From contig NZ_AUFM01000011.1 in the NCBI RefSeq assembly GCF_000426505.1, forward strand, positions 434,001 to 498,000: a stretch of DNA of 64,000 nt, in the 5' to 3' direction. Made by a program: the position numbers and the translations under genes. The DNA is from Nisaea denitrificans DSM 18348. GTDB lineage: Bacteria; Pseudomonadota; Alphaproteobacteria; Thalassobaculales; Thalassobaculaceae. Below are positions 52,988 through 62,215 of the stretch, piece after piece (within the stretch, counting starts at the first letter, position 1; each line of letters begins with the position of its first letter). The notes below the pieces were generated by a model, which did not search any database, was not told where the DNA came from, and worked only from the letters and a program-made list of their open reading frames with translations.

Positions 52988-53458
52988 CTATCCCCAATAG
53001 CGACCGGTCGCGCCGACGATTATCGTGACCCATCCCAGGCCGAGATTAGTACCAACAATCAGCCGGATCCGGTTGAGCCGTGCTCCGGCTGTCGGGAAAT
53101 CCTCGGCATCCACCGCACGGCGGAACTTGAGCCATTCGGCGAAATAGAGATGGCCGAACAGGCCCATCATCAGGAAGCCGGTCAGGTTCATGATGTGGAT
53201 ATGCATCCCGGCACCCGCAAAGCCGCCGAACTCCATGAAGATCATCCAGTAGCCGCTACCGAGCAGCAACACGATCTCAATGATGACGTAACGGAAGAAG
53301 CGGGCGAAGACGGCGCGCCACAGGCGGAGCCGGTCCGGTGCCGCCTCCAGCGTCCCCATGGATGGGCGCAGGACCGAATAGGCGAAGAACATGCCGCCGA
53401 CCCAGATCACCGCCGAGACGATGTGGATGGCGAGGGCGATAATCATTGTGAAGGGCAT
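52988..53458 (-). CDS. CopD-like integral membrane protein
   Basis: A 156-residue protein with four hydrophobic spans (about 5-25, 50-75, 85-108 and 130-152), resembling the CopD/DUF4149-like family of membrane proteins. H12 in ALAIHIVSAVIWVGGMFFAY and H85-H87 (HIHIMNLTGF) lie in or near the spans and could bind heme or copper. No pcoCD-type copper genes are nearby, so a role in copper uptake is only a family guess. ATG 53458. Confidence 0.8.
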   Translation of the reverse strand: MPFTMIIALAIHIVSAVIWVGGMFFAYSVLRPSMGTLEAAPDRLRLWRAVFARFFRYVIIEIVLLLGSGYWMIFMEFGGFAGAGMHIHIMNLTGFLMMGLFGHLYFAEWLKFRRAVDAEDFPTAGARLNRIRLIVGTNLGLGWVTIIVGATGRYWG

Positions 53459-53494
53459 ATCTCTCTCCTGCTCTCTCTCGTGGAGAGCCTTGGG

Positions 53495-53953
53495 TCAGGG
53501 TGTTTCGCGCTGATAGAGGATGAAAGGCGTCTTGGTGGCGATCCGATCATAGGCTGAGCGGCCGCGATAGTTGAATTCCTGGGTCAGCCATCGGACCATC
53601 GACCAGCCCTTGTCCAGGGCCATCGCGTCCATTGCCTTGAACAAAGCCTCGAACACGCCTTGGCCGCGCGCGTCCGGATCGACGAACAGATCGTCGAGGA
53701 AACCGCATTCGGCGCCGGAAAGCGGGCGCGGCATGGCGCGGATATGGGCGAGGCCAATCGCCTTGCCGTTTGCGTCCTCGGCGATCAGGCAGGTCAGCAC
53801 ATGGGCCGGATCGTTAAGCCAGCCCCAGACCGTGTCCGCGATTTCATCTGTCATCGGCACCTTGTAGAAAGCCGCATAGCCGTCATAGAGCCGGCGCCAG
53901 TCCGTCTTGTGCCGTTCCGCCACGGGAACCACGCGGGGTGTGTCGCGTTCCAC
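53495..53953 (-). CDS. GNAT family N-acetyltransferase
   Basis: A 152-residue acetyltransferase. The acetyl-CoA-binding loop is DPDARGQGVFEALFKAM (about 87-103; R-G-Q-G-V). WLTQEFNYRGRSAYDRIA near 122-138 is the C-terminal GNAT strand and helix. GTG 53953 was chosen because GGAG stands eight bases upstream; a TTG five codons earlier is the other option. It starts with ERDTPRVVPVAERHKTDW. The substrate is unknown. Confidence 0.88.
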   Translation of the reverse strand: MERDTPRVVPVAERHKTDWRRLYDGYAAFYKVPMTDEIADTVWGWLNDPAHVLTCLIAEDANGKAIGLAHIRAMPRPLSGAECGFLDDLFVDPDARGQGVFEALFKAMDAMALDKGWSMVRWLTQEFNYRGRSAYDRIATKTPFILYQRETP

Positions 53954-54050
53954 TGTCAGGTCTCCCAATACAATGATTTGCGGACCTTATCAGTATCGCC
54001 GGCACGGGCAAGTGGGCTGCGTACTTGACGCATCACTGCCCGGAGGGAAT

Positions 54051-55034
54051 ATGTCGGCAGGGACAGAACGGCATCGTAGCGATACGGGGACAGGACGGAG
54101 CATGAGACCAGATCAGGGCAGTTTTCCCTTCACCGACGACCACGGCACCGTCTGGCTTGCTTTTACAGACTGGGGCAACCGGTCGCTGCAGCGGACCATG
54201 ATCTGCGCTCACGGGCTGACCCGCCAGGGCCGGGATTTCGACGCTCTTGCCCGGGTGGTTGGCAAGGATATCCGTTGCATCGAGACGGATGTCGCCGGGC
54301 GCGGGCGCAGTGGCTGGCTGAACAATAAGGACGGCTACAATTTCGAGACTTATCTGCGCCATGCGGACGCATTGCTGGACTATCGCGGTTTGCAGGAGGT
54401 CGAGTGGCTCGGGACCTCGATGGGCGGCATCATCGGAATGCTGCTGGCCTCTCGTGAGGGGACGCCGATCAAGCGGCTGATTCTGAATGATGTGGGACCG
54501 TTCATCCCGAAGGCGGCACTGGAGCGGATTGGCTCCTATGTTGCCGATCCGCCTGCATTCGCCAATCTGAACGAGGCCGGGGCTTATCTGCGCGAGACGC
54601 TGGCCGATTTCGGCGATCTCAGCGATGCCGACTGGTCGGAAATGACCCAGCACAGCGTTATCAGGGAGCCCGACGGGACGTACAGGATGCATTACGACCC
54701 GGCGATCGGGGATGCGTTCGAGGGACCGATAGACGATGTCGATCTCTGGGCGGTCTACGACATGATCAAATGCCCGACCCTTGTGCTTCGGGGTGCCAAT
54801 TCCGACTTGTTGCCTCGGGACGTCGCCGAGGAAATGACGGAGCGGGGCCCAAAGGCGGATCTGATCGAGTTCGAGGGCTGCGGCCACGCGCCGGCGCTGA
54901 TGAACGAGGCCCAGATCGGCGCCGTGCATGAATGGCTCATGCAGTTCGAGCCGGTCGAGGAAGAGGAAGACGAGGATATGGCTGCCAACGCGCCTGTTAA
55001 CGACGCCGACGGGAAGCAGAGTGACGCTTCCTGA
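54051..55034 (+). CDS. alpha/beta hydrolase
   Basis: A 327-residue hydrolase of the alpha/beta fold. The oxyanion-hole motif CAHGLTRQGRDF near 44-55, nucleophile Ser123 in LGTSMGG, an Asp in the C-terminal core and His in GCGHAPALM near 285 form the triad. The C-terminus (EEEEDEDMAA) is acidic. ATG 54051 has GGAGG five bases upstream. Its end overlaps the next hydrolase gene start by 14 bases, so the two are probably co-translated. The substrate is unknown. Confidence 0.9.
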   Translation: MSAGTERHRSDTGTGRSMRPDQGSFPFTDDHGTVWLAFTDWGNRSLQRTMICAHGLTRQGRDFDALARVVGKDIRCIETDVAGRGRSGWLNNKDGYNFETYLRHADALLDYRGLQEVEWLGTSMGGIIGMLLASREGTPIKRLILNDVGPFIPKAALERIGSYVADPPAFANLNEAGAYLRETLADFGDLSDADWSEMTQHSVIREPDGTYRMHYDPAIGDAFEGPIDDVDLWAVYDMIKCPTLVLRGANSDLLPRDVAEEMTERGPKADLIEFEGCGHAPALMNEAQIGAVHEWLMQFEPVEEEEDEDMAANAPVNDADGKQSDAS

Positions 55035-56007
55035 CATTCCGTCCTACCCGCCGTTTCAACCGCGCTTCCCATGGGTTGGCGGACATCCGCAAACGCTTCG
55101 GAGTTTTCTGTTCGGCGGACGGCCCACTATCCCGTCTGCGCGGTCGGAGAGGATCGTGTTTCCGATGGAGGACGGCACAGGGGATCGCTTGTCAGGAATG
55201 CTGCAGCATCCGGCCAAACCGTTGCCGGGAGCGCCGCTTATTGTCATTATCCATGGGCTCACCGGCTGCGAGGACAGCTATCTGGTGCGCGACGCGGCCC
55301 GGTATTTTGTCGCGGCGGGGTTGTCTGTCCTGCGGCTCAATCTGCGCGGAGCGGGACCTACTCGAGGCGATTGCACGCAATCCTATCATGCCGGCCGGAC
55401 CGGAGATCTGGATGCCGTGCTGTCACAGTTGCGCGAAAGCGGCACGGCTGACCGTTTCGTGCTCTACGGCGCCTCACTCGGCGCCAACATGATGCTGAAA
55501 TATCTCGGCGAAGAAGAGCGCCCGCATGTGGTGGGCGCCGTCTCCGTTTCCGCGCCGATCGATCTCGCCCGCTCGTCCGAACGCATCATCCAGCCACGTA
55601 ACCGGCTCTACCATCGCTGGCTCCTGAAAAGCATGAAGCGCGAGGCGCTGGCGACCCCGGGCCTATCAGTCACCGAAAGCAATGCTGTCGCGAATGTGCG
55701 CACCATCTTCGAATTCGATGAGCGTCATGTTGCGGCCCGGAACGGGTTTGACGGTGCGCGGAACTATTACACGCAGAGTTCCGCCAGGCAGTACCTGAAG
55801 GGCATCACGACCCCGACCCTGATCATCCACGCCCTCAACGACCCCTGGATACCGGGTGCAAGCTATCTCGATTTCGACTGGGCGGGATCACCGCGCCTGA
55901 CGCCGCTCCTGCCGCTCGATGGCGGACATGTCGGTTTCCATGACGGCGCCGGAAGCTGGCATCTCCGGATGGCGGAGCGGTTTCTCGAAGAGAAGGGTAT
56001 TATGTGA
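55021..56007 (+). CDS. YheT/YbgF-like alpha/beta hydrolase (EMB8 family)
   Basis: A 328-residue hydrolase of the EMB8/YheT family. HGLTG(C)EDSYL near 80 is the oxyanion turn. The nucleophile is Ser152 in GASLGANMMLKYLGE. The C-terminal LDGGHVGF holds the catalytic His303. These match the AB_hydrolase YheT group of uncertain substrate (possibly long-chain or lipid-derived esters). GTG 55021 (GGAAG upstream) is preferred over longer upstream starts that overlap the first hydrolase. It may share function with that neighbour. The next gene starts inside its stop region. Confidence 0.88.
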   Translation: MTLPDIPSYPPFQPRFPWVGGHPQTLRSFLFGGRPTIPSARSERIVFPMEDGTGDRLSGMLQHPAKPLPGAPLIVIIHGLTGCEDSYLVRDAARYFVAAGLSVLRLNLRGAGPTRGDCTQSYHAGRTGDLDAVLSQLRESGTADRFVLYGASLGANMMLKYLGEEERPHVVGAVSVSAPIDLARSSERIIQPRNRLYHRWLLKSMKREALATPGLSVTESNAVANVRTIFEFDERHVAARNGFDGARNYYTQSSARQYLKGITTPTLIIHALNDPWIPGASYLDFDWAGSPRLTPLLPLDGGHVGFHDGAGSWHLRMAERFLEEKGIM

Positions 56008-57017
56008 GCGTCGGTCGGCGGACACAAAAAGCGGTTCCAGTGACCGGGGATGGTAAGCTCATCGTTGACGACCTTGTTTCCGGTCGTTGGCGGCAAGCGG
56101 TTGAACACATCAATTGGTGTGCACTGGAAGCGCGTCGAAAACAGGCTCAGCGGAGCGTGGTTTCACGAGCGACGCTTCTGGCTCTTCTGTTACCAGTCAT
56201 GTTCTTCGTCGGGACGCTGGTGATTGTACTGGGCCCGAAGATCGCGCTGAAAATCTCAGTTTTCGGATTCGTCACAAAATTCAAATCTTGGTTCACTTTT
56301 CACTTTGTGAAGTTGTTGCCGATACTCAAACACAAGGCTGTCTCGGGAACGATCATAAGTGGCCTATTCGGGGGGATTGTCGGCTTCACTACTATGAAGT
56401 CGCGTGCATACGCGTTGCACTTTGCAAAAATAGTTGTTTTCCCGCTCCTGCATTCGATTGACGGGCTTTCACGCCTCGATGTGCGTTCGTTGCGGCAGGA
56501 TGCCGAGGGCGACCTTTTAGCCTTAATCGAGCGATCCGGGTTCACGCTAACTGGAGAGACGGCATACGCAGATGAACGGCACGGCCTTACAGTTCTTGAG
56601 CCGGAATACCTTGCTCATATTTTGCCCGTGCGATTTGAAAAATATGATTATTCGAACCGGCGCAGTGTGCGGACTTTTAGCGGGTCGGTCCTAGTCTTAC
56701 GTGTCGCCGAGCGGGTTCACCTTGACGAGCGTGTTCAGTTTCTTGAGCGGGCTGTCGCTCGGACGTCTTGGGGACGGCCACCCTCACATAGAGGAAACGG
56801 CCGAGGGAAGCGCGTCTGGCACGCTTCGGGCTCTCATTGTGTCTTGTTGCTATCAGATCAGCGTGAGTTCGCAAGGGCGCGCGTTGCTCGTGCCGTCAAC
56901 CACCCTCCGCTTTCTGTTCTGGAAAGCATCGTTTCCGACCTAGTGGAAACAGTTGGGCTCTGTCGTGCCGCCACTGAAATGTGGCGTCAAAAAATGGCGC
57001 CTCGGCAGCCAGGCTAA
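56004..57017 (+). CDS. hypothetical protein with two membrane spans, low GC
   Basis: A 337-residue frame I do not recognise. GTG 56004 overlaps the preceding hydrolase stop. Two hydrophobic segments (about 58-78 and 112-131) suggest a membrane protein with a short loop between. The C-terminal two thirds are soluble, Arg-rich and without a motif known to me. Base composition drops clearly from its neighbours: three 60-base stretches I counted gave 40%, 50% and 50% G+C against 67% in the hydrolase gene. That suggests recent acquisition or an orphan gene. A frameshift in the last third cannot be excluded. It converges on hemB. Confidence 0.5.
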   Translation: MSVGRRTQKAVPVTGDGKLIVDDLVSGRWRQAVEHINWCALEARRKQAQRSVVSRATLLALLLPVMFFVGTLVIVLGPKIALKISVFGFVTKFKSWFTFHFVKLLPILKHKAVSGTIISGLFGGIVGFTTMKSRAYALHFAKIVVFPLLHSIDGLSRLDVRSLRQDAEGDLLALIERSGFTLTGETAYADERHGLTVLEPEYLAHILPVRFEKYDYSNRRSVRTFSGSVLVLRVAERVHLDERVQFLERAVARTSWGRPPSHRGNGRGKRVWHASGSHCVLLLSDQREFARARVARAVNHPPLSVLESIVSDLVETVGLCRAATEMWRQKMAPRQPG

Positions 57018-57022
57018 GCCTA

Positions 57023-58090
<1,068 letters not shown>

Positions 58091-58296
58091 TTAACCAGCA
58101 GGCGTTTCTCTCGCAACGGATGGTAAAGCGGAGAGAGGCCGGTGAAAAGGCACCGGTTGTCGCACGGGCCGTTGCAGGTGACCGGGATGCCAAAAGTGGA
58201 ACTGGCGCAAGCATTGAACACCGGCAGGGTGCCGCCTATGATCCGCCGCCCGAACGCGTGCTGTCTAGAACACGGCCGGCCATGGAGGAATTGTAG

Positions 58297-59448
58297 ATGG
58301 ATTTCCAGCTGAACGAGGAACAGCGCGCCATTCAGGATATGGCCCGCGCTTTCACGGCAGAGCATTTTACCCCGAACGCCGCGCGCTGGGACGAGGAAGA
58401 GATCTTTCCGGTCGAGGAGATTCGCAAGGCGGCGGAACTTGGGCTGGCCGGGATCTATGTTGGCGAGGAGCATGGCGGCTCCGGCCTGAGTAGGCTCGAT
58501 GCGGCGATCATTTTTGAAGAACTTTCCGCCGGGTGCCCTTCGACTGCGGCCTATATCTCCATCCACAACATGGTCTCCTGGATGATCGACCGATTCGGCT
58601 CGGACGAGGTCCGGGCGCGGTTCCTGCCGAAGCTGACCTCTATGGAACAGATGGCGAGCTACTGTCTGACCGAGCCCGGGGCAGGGTCGGACGCGGCGTC
58701 GCTGAAAACCCGGGCCACGCCGGAAGGCAACAGCACCTTCCGGATGACCGGCGCCAAGGCCTTCATTTCGGGCGGTCCGACCAGCGATCTCTACGCCGTC
58801 ATGGCCCGCACCGGCGGCGAGGGGGCCGGCGGTGTGTCCTGCCTGCTGGTCGAGCGCGGTACGGACGGGCTGTCCTACGGCAAGAAGGAACGCAAGATGG
58901 GCTGGCACAGCCAGCACACCTCCATGGTGAATTTCGAAGACTGCCCGGTGCCGCGGGACAATCTCGTCGGTAACGAGGGCGATGGCTTCAAGATCGCCAT
59001 GGCCGGGCTTGACGGTGGCCGCATCAATATCGCCGCCTGCTCCCTCGGCGGTGCCCGCGCGGCGTTGGAAGCGGCGCTGTCTTACGCCGCTGACCGGGCC
59101 CAGTTCGGCAAGAAGCTCAATGAATTCCAGGCCATTCAGTTCAAGCTTGCGGACATGGCGACGGAACTGGATGCGGCCCGGCTGCTGGTGCACCGGGCGG
59201 CGGACAGTCTGGACCGGAAGACCCCGGATGCGACCAAGCACTGCGCCATGGCGAAACGCTTGGCGACGGATCTCTGCTCGCGGATCTGTAACGAGGCGCT
59301 GCAGATTCACGGCGGATACGGTTATCTTGGTGACTTCCCGCTCGAACGGCTGGTCCGCGACCTGCGTGTCCACCAGATCCTCGAAGGCACCAACGAAATC
59401 ATGCGCGTGATCATTGCGCGCAAACTCCTCACGGAATGGAATCAATGA
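58297..59448 (+). CDS. acyl-CoA dehydrogenase (isobutyryl-CoA dehydrogenase-like)
   Basis: FAD-dependent dehydrogenase of 383 residues. CLTEPGAGSDAASLKT near 124-139 and the C-terminal EALQIHGGYGYLGDFPLERLVRDLR near 330-355, then QILEGTNEIMRVIIARKLL, are typical of the family. ATG 58297 has GGAGG eight bases upstream. The next two genes (hydroxyacyl-CoA hydrolase and hydroxyisobutyrate dehydrogenase) indicate it is the isobutyryl-CoA dehydrogenase of valine degradation. Its stop overlaps the next start (ATGA). Confidence 0.93.
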   Translation: MDFQLNEEQRAIQDMARAFTAEHFTPNAARWDEEEIFPVEEIRKAAELGLAGIYVGEEHGGSGLSRLDAAIIFEELSAGCPSTAAYISIHNMVSWMIDRFGSDEVRARFLPKLTSMEQMASYCLTEPGAGSDAASLKTRATPEGNSTFRMTGAKAFISGGPTSDLYAVMARTGGEGAGGVSCLLVERGTDGLSYGKKERKMGWHSQHTSMVNFEDCPVPRDNLVGNEGDGFKIAMAGLDGGRINIAACSLGGARAALEAALSYAADRAQFGKKLNEFQAIQFKLADMATELDAARLLVHRAADSLDRKTPDATKHCAMAKRLATDLCSRICNEALQIHGGYGYLGDFPLERLVRDLRVHQILEGTNEIMRVIIARKLLTEWNQ

Positions 59449-60512
59449 CTGACGACGTTCGTTTTGAAATCCAGGGCTCCATCGGCTGCATTACCCTGGA
59501 TCGCCAGCGTGCCCTGAATTCACTGACGCTGGAAATGATCCGGGCCATGCAGGTCCAGCTTGATGCCTGGGCCGAAGACCCGAATGTCGGGGCTGTCCTG
59601 ATCGAGGGCGCCGGAGAAAAGTCCTTCTGCGCCGGTGGAGACGTCGTCGCCGTGCGACGCTCTCGGCTGGAAGAGGGCGAGACAGGCAAGCCGACCCAGC
59701 TGATGCTGGACTTTTTCGGTGAGGAATATCGTCTGAATCGCTCGATCTCCGACTACCCCAAACCATATATCGCGCTGCTTGATGGCGTGACCATGGGCGG
59801 CGGTGTCGGCATCTCGGTGCACGGCACTTTCCAGATCGCGACTGAACGCACGCTCTTCGCCATGCCGGAAACCGGCATTGGCCTGTTCCCGGATGTTGGC
59901 GGCGGCTGGTTCCTGCCGCGTTGCCCGGGCGAGCTCGGGACTTATCTGGCGCTTACCGGTGCGCCAGTGAAGGCGGCGGATTGCCTTTACATCAAGGCGG
60001 CCACGCATTTTGTGCCCAGCGACAGGCTGCCGGCGTTGCGGGCGGAACTGTTGGCGCTCGACCTCAAGGGGGACGCGGCGGGCCGGATCTCGGTTCTGTT
60101 GTCCGAACATGCGGCTTCCGGCGGCGATGCGCCGCTGGCGGAGCGCCGTGCGCTGATTGACAAGGCGTTCGCCCATGACCGGGTAGAGGACATCATAGCG
60201 GCTTTGAAGGCGGTTGGTGGCGACTTTGGTGAAGAGACCGCAGCCTTGCTTGAGCATCGCTCTCCGACCAGCCTCAAGGTGACGCTCGAGATGCTGCGCC
60301 GGGGCGCCCGATGTGCCAGCCTTGCCGAGGATCTGGAGATGGAGTTCACCATGGTTCAGAGCTTCTTGGTCGCCGAGGATTTCTTTGAGGGTGTGCGGGC
60401 GCTTCTGGTCGACAAGGACCGGGCGCCAAAATGGTCGCCGTCAACACTGGAGGCGGTTACGCCGGAGGCGGTTGCGGCCTATTTCGCGCCTGACGGCAAG
60501 ATCGGGCTCTGA
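59445..60512 (+). CDS. 3-hydroxyisobutyryl-CoA hydrolase (enoyl-CoA hydratase/isomerase family)
   Basis: A 355-residue crotonase-fold enzyme from ATG 59445, which overlaps the previous stop. The oxyanion hole uses SFCAGGDVVAV near 59-69 and GVTMGGGVGISVHG near 110-123, and ATERTLFAMPETGIGLFPDVGG near 127-148 is the typical HIBCH region. The C-terminal extension (about 210-355) is the ECH_2 hydrolase domain. It probably releases 3-hydroxyisobutyrate from its CoA thioester in valine catabolism, working with its two neighbours. Confidence 0.93.
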   Translation: MTDDVRFEIQGSIGCITLDRQRALNSLTLEMIRAMQVQLDAWAEDPNVGAVLIEGAGEKSFCAGGDVVAVRRSRLEEGETGKPTQLMLDFFGEEYRLNRSISDYPKPYIALLDGVTMGGGVGISVHGTFQIATERTLFAMPETGIGLFPDVGGGWFLPRCPGELGTYLALTGAPVKAADCLYIKAATHFVPSDRLPALRAELLALDLKGDAAGRISVLLSEHAASGGDAPLAERRALIDKAFAHDRVEDIIAALKAVGGDFGEETAALLEHRSPTSLKVTLEMLRRGARCASLAEDLEMEFTMVQSFLVAEDFFEGVRALLVDKDRAPKWSPSTLEAVTPEAVAAYFAPDGKIGL

Positions 60513-60547
60513 TTTCAAGAAAACAATAGGGACGAGGGAGCTAACAC

Positions 60548-61429
60548 ATGACCACCATCGCATTTATCGGGCTTGGCAATATGGGCCTGCCGATGGCCAA
60601 GAATCTGCTCGGCGCGGGCCATGCAGTGCGCGGTTTTGACCTCTCTTCAGAGAGTCTGGAAAAGCTGACAGCTGCTGGCGGAACCGCTGCAGCAAGCGCC
60701 GCCGAAGCGGTGAGCGGCGCCGAAGTGGTGGTCACCATGTTGCCGGCGGGCAAACATGTCCGGGCGGTTTATGAGGAAAGTGTGTTCCCGAACGCGGCTC
60801 CGGGGACGTTCTTCATCGATTGTTCGACCATCGACGTCGATACCTCGCGTGCTGTCGCGGCAGACGCGGCGGCCAAAGGCTTTCCGATGCTGGATGCGCC
60901 GGTTTCCGGCGGGACGGGCGGGGCTGAAGCCGGCACGCTGACTTTCATGGTCGGCGGCGACGATGCGGCGTTCGAGCGTGCCAGCCCATTCCTCAAAGTT
61001 ATGGGCGCGACGATTGTCCATGCTGGCGGCAGCGGAAGCGGTCAGGCCGCAAAGATTTGTAACAACATGGTGCTCGGCATTTCCATGATTGCCGTATCCG
61101 AAGCTTTCGCCCTTGCGGACAAGCTCGGCCTTGATCGTCAGAAGCTCTTCGATATCAGCTCGAAGTCTTCCGGACAGTGCTGGGCGATGACCAGTTATTG
61201 CCCTGTTCCGGGTCCGGTTCCGACGTCTCCGGCGAATCGGGAGTACCAGGCTGGCTTCAGCGCAGCCATGATGTTGAAGGATCTCGACCTGGCGCAACAG
61301 GCCGCGGAATCTGCCAAAGCCACAACCCCTATGGGGAAAAAGGCGGCGGAATTCTACGGAAACTTCGTCTCAGAGGGTAATGGCGCACTCGATTTCTCTG
61401 CTGTCTTCAAGAAACTTCGCGGCAATTAG
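60548..61429 (+). CDS. mmsB: 3-hydroxyisobutyrate dehydrogenase
   Basis: NAD-dependent beta-hydroxyacid dehydrogenase, 293 residues. N-terminal GLGNMG (7-12) is the Rossmann motif, DAPVSGGTGGAEAGTLTFM near 115-133 is the substrate loop, and catalytic Lys lies in AKICNNM near 172. It oxidises 3-hydroxyisobutyrate to methylmalonate semialdehyde. ATG 60548 has GGGAG at good spacing. It is the third gene of the valine-degradation set; the aldehyde-to-propionyl-CoA enzyme mmsA is not in this window. Confidence 0.94.
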   Translation: MTTIAFIGLGNMGLPMAKNLLGAGHAVRGFDLSSESLEKLTAAGGTAAASAAEAVSGAEVVVTMLPAGKHVRAVYEESVFPNAAPGTFFIDCSTIDVDTSRAVAADAAAKGFPMLDAPVSGGTGGAEAGTLTFMVGGDDAAFERASPFLKVMGATIVHAGGSGSGQAAKICNNMVLGISMIAVSEAFALADKLGLDRQKLFDISSKSSGQCWAMTSYCPVPGPVPTSPANREYQAGFSAAMMLKDLDLAQQAAESAKATTPMGKKAAEFYGNFVSEGNGALDFSAVFKKLRGN

Positions 61430-61511
61430 GTTGCGTGTTACGTCTTTTTGACGCTACAAGAACGAGCACTATTGTATCGAATTCATACCTAATATTGGAG
61501 TTCGGAGGCTT

Positions 61512-62033
61512 ATGTCGGGCGTGACGACACCGGACCGGAATACGGCGGACCCTTCCGCGATCAAAAACGAGTACTTGGAAGCGATCAAACTGATCGAGCG
61601 TCTTCACAGGCAATTTCTTGAAGTTGTGAAGATGGAGCTCGACCGGAAGGGGATCGAAGACATCAACAACATCCAAGCCTTGATATTGTTCAATATCGGG
61701 GACGAGGAACTGACGGTCGGGGAGCTTACGAACCGGGGTTATTATCTCGGCTCGAACGTTTCCTACAACGTCCGCAAAATGGTTGAGAACGGTTATCTCG
61801 CGCAGGAGCGATCCGCGCATGACCGACGCTCGATCAGGGTGAAACTCTCCGATAAGGGGCTGGAACTCTGCGGCTTTGTTACCGAAATGTTTGATCGTCA
61901 TGCTGCAGCTCTCGGAGAAACCGGCGGAAGTCCCGAACGGTTGACTGAGTCGAGCACGGTTTACCGTGAGCTCGAGCGCTTCTGGATGGGGCTTCTCAAT
62001 TTCGGCATCCGAGGCGGTATGCCGCCAGGTTGA
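61512..62033 (+). CDS. ldtR: MarR-family winged-helix regulator (LdtR-like)
   Basis: Dimeric DNA-binding regulator of 173 residues. The winged helix spans about 45-125, with DINNIQALILFNIGDEELTVGEL and NRGYYLGSNVSYNVRKMVENGYL (described, the second being the recognition helix near 74-97). These closely resemble the LdtR group of alphaproteobacteria, which controls an L,D-transpeptidase gene and responds to osmotic stress and phloretin-type ligands. The target L,D-transpeptidase gene is not adjacent here. ATG 61512 has GGAGG very close upstream. Confidence 0.9.
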   Translation: MSGVTTPDRNTADPSAIKNEYLEAIKLIERLHRQFLEVVKMELDRKGIEDINNIQALILFNIGDEELTVGELTNRGYYLGSNVSYNVRKMVENGYLAQERSAHDRRSIRVKLSDKGLELCGFVTEMFDRHAAALGETGGSPERLTESSTVYRELERFWMGLLNFGIRGGMPPG

Positions 62034-62082
62034 TGCCAGGGCAGTTCAGGCATCCCCGGAATGTCGACAAAACAAACGAACA

Positions 62083-62113
62083 CGCGGCCGGCTTTCCGGC
62101 CGCGTTTTCGTTT
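62083..62113 (+). terminator. intrinsic terminator after the LdtR-like regulator
   Basis: CGCGGCCGG (62083-62091) pairs perfectly with CCGGCCGCG (62096-62104) around CTTT, followed by TTTTCGTTT (62105-62113). This is a strong rho-independent terminator on the plus strand that separates ldtR from proS. Confidence 0.88.
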
Positions 62114-62215
62114 GGACAGCCGAAAAGCCTTTCCATAGAGTGTCGCGGCGCTTTGCCGCCCTGTTGTGCCGCCACGTGCGGTCAGGGATAAGACTTCCAG
62201 ACCACAGAGGATTCC

